From: Pteria penguin
Taxonomy: Eukaryota; Mollusca; Bivalvia; Pterioida; Pteriidae
Direction of reading: 5' to 3'
Length of the DNA: 64,000 nucleotides
NCBI GenBank assembly: GCA_035048485.1
Contig: CM068593.1
Location: 733,501 to 797,500, forward strand
In this document: positions 1 to 13,279 of the stretch, piece by piece
Position numbering within the stretch: the stretch's first letter is position 1
Layout of the letters: every line of letters starts with the position of its first letter
Notes under the pieces: generated by a model
The model's database searches: none
What the model was told of the DNA's origin: nothing
What the model saw: only the letters and a program-made list of their open reading frames with translations
Program-made: the position numbers and the translations under genes

Positions 1-344
1 ATCCCCGATCTAATCTGTCGTACGAGGGCTATATACACATTTTCCCAACTTATGTCAAATTTGCCGGTTTGTTTTTATGTAGTCTGAATCATCTACGCAT
101 TTGATTCTGTCCACCAGTTGCGGTTAATGTCACAAGATACGAAAAATCACGTCTGTCTTCCTAAAAAGGTATGGTCACTATAAAAAATCTTCAGGCACTT
201 ATCAGAAATTGTTGCCTTTCTTGTTTCATTATAGTCCATTCTAAACAGTTTGTATCGTGGGTTGAGATACAGTATCTCACCATTTAGGTATTGTGGTACT
301 GTAGTACACTATCTCATTATACATGTATTCTGGTATTGAACAAT

Positions 345-575
345 ACGAAAATAACATGACATGACCATGACACTAACAACAATCTACCGCAGTGGACATT
401 CACGGACCCCTGAAATTCAGAGGTGAGACGAAGTGCCGGGAAGGAGTGGGCATCTCCTGTTTGGCTTGCCACACCCGCCGTGAATGCTCCGACATACAGA
501 CGAAACAATATAATTCAGCACTGTATATATACATGAATGTGAACAAACACTGTGTAGAAAGTGTCACAGCCATAA
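345..575 (+). repeat. Dispersed ~200-bp element, full copy
   Basis: Runs from the ATGACACTAAC end through GTGGACATTC, a central block like GAGGTGAGACCAGGTGCCCG and GACATACAGACGAAACAA to GTAGAAAGTGTCACAGCC. The same order occurs reversed at 37440-37680 and 44965-45185. The two ends (GTGACA/TGGCA-like) are weakly inverted, as in a MITE. Host gene function is not implied. Confidence 0.7.
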
Positions 576-1006
576 AGTACAATATCACATCATCTATATT
601 GTGCTGTTGTGGTAAAATATCTCATTATGCATGTATTGTAGTAAAATATATAATCATGCATGCATTGTGGTATTTAGTACAACATCTCAACGTGTTTACT
701 AATTATGCCTTTTGGCTGTGCCTGCCTATGGTTATACCATAACCACTTGACGGGACTACGAATGATACCATCTGACATAATACTATAATATCACAGCAGG
801 TGTCACAAGTCAGCATAGGATGCTTACCCTTCGATGGTACCTGATACTACCTCTCTATTGCCCGTGCCTATGCCAATATCTAATTTGTCTTGTATCATAG
901 ATATTCGGTTTTCACTACTGCACGATATCTTAGCATTGTATGTAATATGTAACTGTCAAAGATTCTGGATCAATTAAGGTATATAAACTGGAATTTTACA
1001 AAACCA

Positions 1007-1111
1007 ATGACTTGCTTCGAAAAGTTAGAAAATGAAGCTACTCATTGGCTTCAAAAGTCAACAGAACATGTTGCAAGGCGTGTGACCTGTAGCCCGGGGT
1101 GTGAATTTTTG
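1007..1111 (+). pseudogene. Decayed tandem copy of the chitin synthase catalytic exon
   Basis: Translates as ATHWLQKSTEHVARR and VTCSPGCEF, aligning codon by codon from the ATG with the exon at 1197-1397 (SHWLQKSTEHVAGC, VLCSPGCF). WYQKFEY has become CFEKLEN. There is no AG just before it and it runs into a poly-T tract with no donor, so it is probably not spliced. It begins about 190 bases upstream of the intact exon. Confidence 0.8.
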
Positions 1112-1196
1112 TTTTCTTTTTTTTTTTTAATATGGATGTGTTTCGCAAATACAAGAAAAACTTAGTTATCAAAGTTATCAATTCTATGTTATATAG

Positions 1197-1397
1197 GGCC
1201 TATGGTATGGTACCAAAAGTTCGAGTATGCAGCTAGCCATTGGCTTCAGAAGTCCACAGAACATGTTGCTGGATGTGTCCTCTGTAGCCCAGGTTGTTTT
1301 ACCTTAGTACGAGGATCTGCTATACTGGATGACAATGTCATGAAGACATATGCCAACGAAGCTGACAAAGCTATTGAACATATTCAATACGATCAAG
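1197..1397 (+). CDS. Chitin synthase exon: end of GT2 catalytic core
   Basis: Encodes PMVWYQKFEYAASHWLQK, then CVLCSPGCFTLVRGSA and DDNVMKTY, the strongly conserved segment that follows the catalytic Asp motifs in animal chitin synthases. The acceptor is atatag before GG and the donor is caag|gtaatt. It enters with one base of a Gly codon supplied by the upstream exon and leaves with one base. No earlier exon of this gene is recognisable in 1-1196, so the preceding intron reaches the window edge. Confidence 0.93.
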
Positions 1398-4300
1398 GTA
1401 ATTAACTTCTGTCCACCATGATATGCTCTACATACATTTTCTGTGTGGTATACGTTTTTGCGGTATATATTTCAAGGCATTTACCATAAGAGCTGTTTTT
1501 GCAGACCTTAGAATTTCCATAGATATGTAAAGAGCGTCGAATGAATCCTCTTGAAATATTCAAATCACCTTCATTATTTATTGCTATATTTGTTTTTGAC
1601 TCGTTGTAAATTGAATTACAATGAATATAATGTGTGCAATTAAGAACACAAATAAGCATAATTCTCTTTTAAAATTTAGTTTTACATAAACATGGTAAAT
1701 TGTTCGTACTTACTGAAATAATAAGATAGCAATTTTAATATTTTTCGTTGCAGGTGAAGACAGATGGTTATGCACATTGTTATTGAAGCGGGGAAAGCGT
1801 GTCGAGTATTGCGCAGCCGCAGACGCCTACACATTCGCACCTGAAGGATTCTCCGAATTTTTTAAGCAAAGACGAAGATGGACGCCTTCGACTCTGGCAA
1901 ACATATATGACATTATCACTGACTGGCGTGTGGCTGATGCGAACAATAGCAGTACTAAACTGTTCTTGCTCTATCAGTTATTTCTCTTTGTCACCGCAAT
2001 TATCACACCAGGAACAATATTTTTGTTGATGTACGGCGCCATTATTAAAGCATACGACATCCGTACATGGGTGGCTTTCCTGATAGTGGTCATTCCCGTA
2101 CTGTTCTTTATATTTACTGTGTTTGCGTTGTCCGGCAAAGTACAGGTAGGTCAATTTGTCGTTTCATGGTATGATGCTCTAATACCTTCGTAGCGGGTTA
2201 TCTATTAAATATAATACACCAACATTATGGGTCTTGTTGCATCCATATATGTTGTTCTCAGTTAGAAGCTAAATCAAAGTAACCACTTTACCATACTCAA
2301 ACACAATATACGAAAATATACATACTATCGCAACCCAGTATACAAAGAATGGTAATACCTGTCTTTTAATCAGTAATGTCAACAGATTGTGATTGAAAAT
2401 TAGAAAAACGTCATTTAATTACCTCTTATTTCAAAGTTGAAGCTGGCTGCGGTACTTTCGGGTGTCTATGGGATCATTATGATGATGGTGGTCATAGGAG
2501 TATTCAAGAACGGAATAGAATCTGGGTGGTGCTCGGATACCACCATATTCATTATACTGGTAGCAGGAGTATTCGTCGTTTCAGCACTCCTTCATCCACA
2601 GGTAAACTCTTTCGAATCATTATGTCAGAAATAAAACATCAGATTATCAAAATGTACATCTGGTTTTAAAATATACGTTTGTATATATAGTCAAATTGTA
2701 CACATAGATATAGAACTTGTAGAATATTAGAACTTTGCTGAAAGATGCGAGAGGCCGGGTATGCCAATCTGACCGAGGTTTTATTCCAGACATTTTTAAG
2801 CATTTTGAAAAATGATGTGTAATTTTATAATGTAATTAAGCTATTGTATTGGTCAGAGTAAGAATGAAGCTCTGAAATTGGCAGAAAAACTCATCTCTGA
2901 TAACTCGAGTCAAAACAATAAAAATAATAAAATGATGAATAATTGATAATAATGAAAATAATTATAGATAAATAAATCAGTAGTTAGATAATAAACCCTA
3001 ACCCTGATAACTATTTGTATTAAATTCATAAAATTGAAAACGATGACGGCTGTTTCGTGTTTGGGTGATCAACCAATGAATTAATACATTGTCAACAAAC
3101 ATTCCAACCATCCAACCATCCAAGTCAAGTAATAAATCAATCAATCATTTTCTTTTTTAAGGAGTTCACCTGCATACTACCTGGGATTTTATACATCTTC
3201 TGCGTTCCTGCTATGTCAATGCTCCTGCTTATTTATGCCATTGGAAACATAAACGAAACTTCCTGGGGAACAAGGGAAGAAACAACAGGAAAACGGAATA
3301 GATCCGAGCAAGGGGCTTCTTTTTCTGTGGGATCATTACTGAAGTAAGTGTAAATCGGTAAGACTAATTCAATTTCATGTTTCTTGTATACATGGATATG
3401 TTAGGTCCAATTTTACTCCTTGTTGTATGTCGGTGAGAGCTCTCGTTTCAATTAACTCAAGATTCAGTTCTATTTTATCTATTGTATGCAAACGTAGGAA
3501 TCAGTAGGTCCAGCGACATATCTTATTGCATATGATCATGTACCTCCTTTTTAAATTGTTAACAAAGAGTCAAAATAAAGTCATTTATTCATATTTGGTC
3601 TCCATTGGTTTCTCTAGCATTTGAATATACAGTATAAGATTTTAAAAATAAACTGAAGCATTATGAAAGTGAATATAGGAATCTTATGTATTATACTTTT
3701 TTAAAAATATTAGAATGCAATTTATTAAGTTTTTCCCTCGTTACTTATAATTCTTTACAAATCAATTATAATGAAAATAATATTTACGATTGAAATAAAA
3801 ATTAACAGAATTATTCTAAAATTAACTTAGCAATTATTCAGTCAGGTGCATAATGCACCGAAAAGAATATATAAATTTGCCTGTATAATCAAAATTCATC
3901 ATGTTAATTATCATTTCGTAGATGCATCTGCTGTCCAAAATCTCAGATTGATCCCATTGATGAGAAAGGTAATGTAAAAGGAATGTTCAAAGTCAACGAC
4001 AATTCCACAGTTGGCATCAGTCCTAAACAAACATGTCAACAATTCCACTTTGCTGTAATTTTGCAGATCGCATTATGTTCATGACTTAAAATCCCTTTTG
4101 ATGTAGCCTCAAATAATTTCTAATTAAAAATCATCCTAAAGCTTGCGTAGCTTGTCGTTGTAAATTGACAAATGGGAGTTGGCTATACTGTTATAATACA
4201 AGTGATAATCAAGCAATAAACGCGTTCTTTATGTAAAGTCAAAAAAACGTAGTACCTAAAAAGAAGTACCTAATGGTAAACCATACCTCATAATCCATGG

Positions 4301-7300
4301 AATAAAAAGGACAATATGGTGTGTAGTGTCATATTCAGACAATTGCAAACCCCAATAAAATCGAGGTGAGACCAGGTGACCGGGAGGAGTAAACGTCCCC
4401 TGGTAGCATGCAATACCCATAGCGAGAATGCTGCAACAACTTTTCAAATCGAGGAAGTAAATACATAGTATGATACTATTTGATATCTACATAGTATGAT
4501 ACTATTTGATATCATGAACATTATTACATTAAAAACCTCTATTAATCCATGACAAATCTCAAATGGCAGATCAATATCGAAGAAGTACCAAACCGTTAAT
4601 TATTCTCAAAGTCCAAGGACAGATACAAAATCGTGCAAGTTTCAAAAAGAAACTGTTGTGAACCCCGAAATACTGAAAAATTCCGAGGTGAGACCAGGTG
4701 CCCGGGAGAGTAAGCGTCTCCTGTTTGCATGTATCACCCGTCACAGCAATTCTTAAGAAACATATCAAAATCAAGAGTTTTGGTTTTCTAATTGTACAAC
4801 GAAACTACAAAACTGGTATACAAAGTCATATTTGGTGTTCACTGAACAGGTCATTTAGTCGCATTCCAGAATATTATCAATCATTCTAGAAAGAGGCACA
4901 TCATATTTTCGTACAAGATCCCCATAGCGACCGTAGAACTTCCTCAGTGACGATTTCAGACGTATTTAACATATCCCTGCAGGAGCAACTTAGCGGCCAG
5001 TCGTTTGGCCCTTGGAATAAAACCGTCGTATAGAGAACAAGCTCTTGCGTACCTTATAAGTTGAGATATAAAAACTCCATAGGCAGGTGAGGACGGGATA
5101 TTGCTGCACAGAAACGGAAAGTTAGTTATTTGGAAGTTAAAATCGTCACGTTTGTCATACAGAGAGGTGTCGAAATGACCATTACTGTCGAAAATTAAAA
5201 GTATATCCAGATACGAAGCGGAATTATTGCTCTCGGTTGTCTCTTTTATCTCAAGTTCATGGGGATAGATTTCATGTATGTAATCCTTAAAGTTATAATT
5301 ATTGATTGACAATACGTCGTCTATATATCTATACGTAAAATTAAACTGAGATGCAAGGCTTTTTCTGTCTGTGGAGAGCCTCTTACGAATATAAGAAAAT
5401 GTCAGCAAAAAGAGGGGCGCAGTTAGTTCCCATGGGAATGCCAATGATTTGCTGAAAAATGTTCCCTCCAAACACCACGAAAATATTGTCTATTGAAAAT
5501 TCCAGCATTTTGATGATTTGATCTTCGGTATACTTGTGTTTTGCATCAGAGTGTTCTTTTACAAAATATGTATCTTCCCGCCCAATGACAAGATATTTAT
5601 ATCTCCGATTTCCATTTTTATGGAAAAAAGAATTTTGAATAATTGTAGCAAGTCTGTTTTTGAGCTTTTGATGCGGAATTGTAGTGTAGAGCGTGGAGAC
5701 GTCAAAAGATTTGATGCTGAAAATATTATTAAATTTCGGAGATTTTAGATTCTCTAAAAGTTCTTTAGAATTCTTGAGGATCCACATCTGATTTATTCCG
5801 CTTCTGGAGTATGCGGTATCACAGTAAATTTGAAGACCATGCTTGATGTGTGTCAATATCTTCGTTAGCAATATGGATGAGGTTTGGTGGTACACTTGGT
5901 GGTACACTTGGAAGAACCAGCAATGAAACACTGTTTGTAAGGGGTTTTGTGCATTTCTGGAATCCAATAAATATAAGGTAATTCAAGGTCAGAGTTTGTT
6001 GTGGTAATTCCAAAAGACTCGAGGACAGATTTGTGGTTTTGAAGTATTTCAGAAATAGATAAATCTGTTTGTGTGTATGTTGGATTTCCAGGTGCAGAGT
6101 GTAATCAAAGTTCCTCTAACAGACAATTAATGTAAAATCTTTTGCAAACGAAAGTATAATTGTTTGCTGCTTTGTCAGCTGGGACAATAATAAATTGTTC
6201 GTGGAGTTCAGAGAGTTCTCTGGCTACATCAGGGTCATTAAATATAGACTGGTGTTTGGTACTTACTGAATGCCTAAGACGCCCTATTCTTCTTTTGAGT
6301 ATTTCTCCGATGGATTTCATCCACTCGGAGAGAGTGTCAGGCTCCACTTTTTCCCTTTTTGACCATCTCCTGGCATATTCCTTGCATTCATCCATAATAG
6401 GTTTGAAATTTTGGCGCCATGTGAACGAACGGGACTCTCTATATTTAGGACCTTTCTTCAGGAGGTTTCGTAATTTCCTGTTATGGACTATATTGAGGTC
6501 ACCAGTTACCACATGGCCGCATGGAGGGTAAAGATACTTTGATGTGAAACATGTACAGGGTGGAAGGCCTTTTGTAATGTTGTGTGAATCAAGACACTGT
6601 AAAACACGTTTAGAATTAAATATTTTAGAGGACACAGAAGATGTGTAGCTGTAGGAAATACCAGGCGACTCCTGATGTTTGAAATATGGAGGGATTTTAT
6701 CCTTGACTAACCTATGGTTCAAAATGTTACTCAAATTAAGAGCATCAATCACCTTATTTGCAAATTTCATTTTAAGGAAGGGGCAAATGTTATCACCAAT
6801 AGGTATATCGGCTCTAACTGCCTTGAAAAGTCTGCTAGACGATATGTCCATAGTGATGCCCTAGAGTCGATATTGTGGGGAACTAGAGTCGGTAAAATAA
6901 GGCATCAAAAAGAATTTTTATTATGGTTATTTGTTAAAGCAAAATGCATGTCACCTTAAATGATCTTGATGTTTGTGACTGTAAAGTTTACAGCAATTCC
7001 CATGTGGTTCAATACAAATTTAAATTATCCTTATTGAACCGAATAACATTATTTTCAAAAAATTCTTTTGGTAAAAGATCTTATTTTGTAAAATGCTTCA
7101 AAATGATATATCCATTTTAAATATGAAAGTCTTATCTATTGAGATCTCATAGTGTGTGTTATGGATTGATTACCTTAATCAATGGTTTTCTTAAAAACTA
7201 TTTCAGGAAATGACTTTCCCAGAATATTGCGAAGAACTTCAGAAAAACAGAACCTGAAAGTCGGAGACACATTGTGTCTGAAAGTCCTCGTTACAGGTAC

Positions 7301-8253
7301 CATCCACGAAACCCTGTGTGTGGAATTCTATAAATTTCGTTAGAGGACATTGGTGATGCAAGATTTTGCAATGTCAAATCTTTAAACAAACTAATGTTGT
7401 AGTGTAACATTGTAGTGCATGATGTGCGCAATCTGCAAGGTTATGTGTCTTCAGAGATGCTTAAGGCAGAGTCTTTGGAAATCTAAAATATAGATATCTG
7501 AAGAGTAAACTAACGACCATCTTTAGACAAAGGTATTCGTCATGGAATACTAATTAGTCGGTTCTGTCTGAGTAGGGCCTATTTTCCATTGTTGAATTCT
7601 GCCAAGCACTAGCACCTTGTGATTCCCTAATTTTCACTTTAAGGAAATCCCACGCCATCATTACAGTGGATGAAGAATGGAGTACTGTTAAAGAGCTCTC
7701 CGATTTGGACGATGAGAAGCATTTCACGAAGTCGATATATCTTAAAGACAACCTATCTTAATTTATCTGATGCAGGGACTTACACATGCACTGCAAAGAA
7801 TGAAAATGGTACCACAAGCATGACATGGGATGTAAACGTATCTGGTGCTGAAGGTAAACAAATTTAATGGCAATAGGTCGTTAAGCTGGAATCTTAGTTC
7901 TCTCCGCACTTTTTTGCGTGCCGAGTCACATCCTTGTACCGGACGGTCAGACCGAACATGCTAAACCTCCACGAATAAATGAAATCAGTAAGGACATGGG
8001 TTTATTAATTCGGTTGTAAAGTTTTATTTTCATAGGTCCAGTATACATCTAAGTGTCTGAGGTCACCATTTTATGCTATGATAAATTAATATAAAAGAAT
8101 ATTAAAAATGAAAACAGAGTCTTAGTTCATTCAAAAAGTTATCGGAAAATTAAAGTTGGAAAACTATAAGTAACTAATTCATCTATTAATTTCTATTTTT
8201 CTCCTTCTTTCTCTTCTTTCTCATCATTGTTGTTAATATGTGATTATCATCAG

Positions 8254-8286
<33 letters not shown>

Positions 8287-8289
8287 TAT

Positions 8290-8331
<42 letters not shown>

Positions 8332-9589
8332 AAGTAGTAGTAGTAGCAGCAGCAGCAGCAGTGGTAGTAGTAGTAATAGTAGCATTTTCTCACTTGGCAA
8401 TTCCAAGAAATGTTCTATGAGTTAAAGGTATTTAAGAAATGACTGTAAAAACTTTCTGTCTATCGCAGTACAGACAACACCCGAGGTGCAAACGATACAA
8501 TCAGCAAAGCGGAGTATATTTAGTTTGTATCTCAGTTTTTTCCTTACATCGATAGACGAATAATTTTCATAGTCACATCTTATAATTTAATTACAGGCAT
8601 TTCAAAATACGTTTTTTTTTTCAAGAACGATTAAATCTTGTAATTGAAACTGATAAATCAAATTTCGCACACTAATCTTACGTTAGCCCATCAGAATCGC
8701 GATCTTATGGCGGTCCATCAATAATAGAGATAGTATTTGTACGAGATAGAAAGAATACCATGAAATGAAAGAAAACATAGTAAATTATTCTATATTTCAG
8801 TATATTTTATTCAATTTAAAATCGACTTCTTAGTCGGTAGAGATAATTCGACATATAGATCTATATCTAGATCGAACCCGAGTTGTGTTTATGTGCGGCC
8901 ACGATAATGTATTAGTCGAATGGACATATGTTAAGTTGGAGACGGCTTTATGATGTGTATGTATGATATTTTTATCATCTACATTCCATTTTAATTCCTA
9001 TAACTGTTTGTTACTTTAAGTCGGTATCGTAACCGCAGCACAATCGAATATTTTTGTAATGTCTTTTTTCCGTGTATATTTTACTATTATCATGTTTTGT
9101 GTGTATGTCCTCGGTGATTTGTGTCATACAGATTTGTCAGATGTCTTCTGTTTTCTCTCACCTATTTATTTACTTATGTCTTTTTTTCCTGAAGGAAATG
9201 CAGCCACTACACCAGGATTCAAACGAGGTTTATTACACCAGACCCTGTATCAAGGAGACAAGTTGACCTTAAAGGCATATTTTTCTGGTAAGATACTTTA
9301 CATATTTTTCTGGTAATATACTTTACATATTTTGAATTGATACATATTTTAAAGTGATGTTTTAACGTAAACTAAAGAGCATTACGTATATAAGTCCGGC
9401 AGAGAAAGTAAACAATCTCATCTTATGAAGTGAGAAGAGTGGACAGCGTCTTTAGGAGGTAGAGTAAATGATGTTAGTAAAGTAAAACGTAATTCTTGAT
9501 ATAAATTCCTTTCTAATTTTTTCATAGAGTAGGCACTGTTTATACTGCCACTGTTTCTAAATACCTTATGTTTCACGGTTTATTTGAAT

Positions 9590-9688
<99 letters not shown>

Positions 9689-12600
9689 TCTAATAATAAT
9701 AATAATAATAATGATAATAATAAATGTCTATTAGTAAATTAATTGATTACGGTTTCAATGATAAATATTCATTATAACTTCTGAAAATTTTTATTTAAGG
9801 ACCTTTTTCTTTGCAGCAGAAATAATCAAATATTGGTTGTTGTCAATATTTACCAACATGAATGTCACATGCAGTTTCAAAAACTACGGTTGTGTAGAAA
9901 GTGATTAACTGATTGATTGATTATTGTTTTGCGTCACTCCAAGATTATTTCAAGGAGGTGACAGCATCTGTCTGATGCATTATATAGAAATTTACATCTT
10001 TGCAATATACTCACCCGAAGATGTGCCGACGATGTGAGTCGAACCCGTAACCTCTAAAAGTCATAAACGGAGTACCTTATCAACCGAACTACACAGGCAA
10101 ATGAATAACGAGTGATGTATTAGATAGGTTCGGATCGTTCCAGTCAATGTTTGGAAAACTACAGAATTCGTTTTGGAACCCCACAGACACATATTCCTAG
10201 ATTCTATGCTCTATCTAAATTATGAAGTAATGATGGGTTTTATTCTCAAACGGCAAGATGATCATGACAAGCGACTTAGCATGGGGTATATCCCTTGGGA
10301 TTTATCTTCAGTTTGTAATTAAATTCATTTTCAATCTTTTACTTTATTATGATTAAAGTGAGAAAATAATTAGAATATTTCATCCATATATGCCTGTCCA
10401 GTGAATTCAAGTTCTTATATTAACGACAATGATATCAAGTAATGTATTACGTATGACCGAAAAGTTGCATCATCATTGACGGTAAACGCAAAATCATATT
10501 CCATAATACATTGAAATTTTCGAACCTCTTCACATTAAAGAATTAGGTATTATGTAAATCTCGAAGCGGACGCGTGTAGCTGAGAACCCCATTTGACTAG
10601 GGGACACCGAAACTTCCAGGGCGGATTTACTGGAGGTCTTAACTGTGTTTCCACTTCCCTGTGTTGGCTGCCTATCACAGCTGATTTTGTGTTTATATAG
10701 ATATTTGTGTTCGTATAAATGTCTTGTTATATGACTGAACATCGAAAACTTTGGTCGGTCAATTTTATTCTGTCGTCAACATCTCACACCACCATATTTC
10801 ATCATCAGTATCGATGTTAATAATTTCAGGTTGTAAAAGTAGTGACGTACATTGGAATTTCAAATCAATTGACGGACAAATTTGTGAGCTGAAAAACGAT
10901 GACCCAAATTCCAACTGCGTGATCAAAATGAAGGACTCGGAGTCAACCCTCATCAAGAAAAACATATCAAATAATGACGCTGGGGAATATATTTGTAGAC
11001 TGCCTATTAATACAGAACAGAAAACCGAAGTCAAAGCCACTATTAATGTGCTTGGTATGAATATAAATCTGTATGATAAATGTACAATGATAAAAAAGGG
11101 AAAAATATATTTACTTCTTCACGATCATACAGCTAAGCAACATTGAACAAAAAAGAGAATTAAAACAGAATGTGTTGGTACTATTTCCAGCGCACTCTTA
11201 CGGTGATTTTATCGTTTTTCATGTGAAAAATTTAGTTTTGATATTTCTATCCCTAACACGTTTCGACAATCGTTGCAGATGTAGCAATTTACATATTGAC
11301 TCTTCTGTACAGCACCCCGTCTTTACACTGGTCTTCAAAGGGATATCACTGTCAAACAATTTACAAATTATATTGTGTAAGTCGTGTGTAATGGCCCATC
11401 ATTATAGAAAATTATAGAAAAAAAAACTTAAGTCAGAAGTCAGAAGTGTCAAAAACATCGTCAAGTGACAAAAGTAATTTTATATCTATTTCGCCTATAC
11501 GGTAGAGCTATAAGAATACAATTCGATATGTTACGCTTTTTGTAGGAGAAGCGAACCAGGTTGAACATTCTGAAAATCATTTGGATATTGAGAATGATTT
11601 GGATAACTTTGAAGACAAAACTCTTTTCGTTGGACAAAAGCTAGTTATGAAGATCCGAATCACAGGTAATATTCTATTCTAATTATTTATTTGAAATGAA
11701 ATAAACATTGAACACCTTCTTTCAGGAGAAATATGGACTGGGTATGATTTCTGTGTCGAGATTGTTGCTTTCTGTTTTCACTCAAATTCGGGCAGCCTCA
11801 GCCCCCACTTACCCCCAAAATATAAATAAATAAAAACAGATAAAAATAAATAAAATATTAAAATAAATAATAGATAAATAAATGAAAAAAAAAAACAACA
11901 CCAAGGGAATATGTAGTATCTTATTTATGCATCGACTTTTCTTGAATCAATATCGAAGAAGTACCAAACCGTTAATCATTCTCAAAGTCCAAGTCTCAAG
12001 TACCAAATTGAACGACGAAGTCATAATTGCTCATGGATAATTGCTTTAGATAATGTCAACATTTATTCATTTATTTATTATTATTATTATTTTCCATAAA
12101 GGTTTTTCGACTCCGCCCATCGTTAAATGGCTGCGAAACGGTAGACGTTTACCTATCACAGAAGAGAACCTAGGTAGAAAGACGCGGATAGAAGTACCGA
12201 ATAACGAAGGCATGGCGATTTCACGAAATGGAACATTGTATAAATGGACAATAGATAAAGTGAAAAAGTCGGACAGCGGACGGTACAAGTGAGTAGATAT
12301 CATTTCAATATCACATTGCTTTTTGATAAATAAGGAAATACTAGTGTTTTGAAATGTAGTTGAATTACAGATAAAGGCAAGCTGGTTTGTAGCTTGAAAC
12401 TGAAAGTTGGTGGTCAATGTTAATTGTCATTTTCTAATTTTCTTCAACGATCTTTTATTCGCCATTAGTTTTAGAGGGTTTTTCATTTACAAACACGATA
12501 CTTTTCGAATAACTGCAAGTTATATTTTACATTTTAACATCCCACCACACCCCTTTCTGAATTTAATATAAGTTGTCATGATATACATTGAAACAGCCTC

Positions 12601-13220
12601 AGATAAATTAGGACATAGATTTCTGTTGCCATAATGAAATGATGATTAGTTTTTGTTGCATAAATGGCACCCAAAACAACAAGACATTGTTTGTGTTTAT
12701 GGACCCTGGCAATTGGAATTAAAACCCAATGTTGGGGGAGAGTGAGTGTCTCCTTTTTGCGTAGTCACCACCTCAACTAAATTATTTTCATTTACTATTT
12801 TAACAGAATGTACATAACCTTTTTCCCTTCAGATATGAAGCATACAATGTGGATGGGAGCACCGTAAAAGAAAAAGCAGCAACTATTATTATTAAAGGTA
12901 AATTTATTAAGTACACTATAAAAATTAAAAAAAGTTCCGCTGGATGTCCTCTTTCAAAGTTCAATTATATTTGGTGGTTCGGGTTTCAGCAAAAATAATT
13001 GGCAATCCAAATTGAGATGAACTATGTGTCTGAATGTCTTCTGTAATCAGCGAATATCTCCTGGTTTTCGTTGGCAAAGTCACATTAATTAACAGAGATA
13101 GGTTAAAGAATGTCACATGACATGTACATGACGTCATACTGCTTGAGTAGTTTATTTTAGCCGCTTGGCCATCGGATGAGCATGCCATCACATGGGAATA
13201 CGAAGAGAAAATGAATAATG

Positions 13221-13279
<59 letters not shown>

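Larger units (their letters stand above)
3969..7206. other. Intron between chitin synthase core and Ig domain 1
   Basis: Apart from the Penelope-like relic and its 3' flank, I see only AT-rich sequence here (6960-7206 and 4085-4280). It is the exact place where the Ig exons would have been inserted relative to an ordinary chitin synthase. Confidence 0.6.

Noticed and set aside
2990..3006. Telomere-like AACCCTAACCCTGA
   Set aside because: Only two units inside an intron, with no array.
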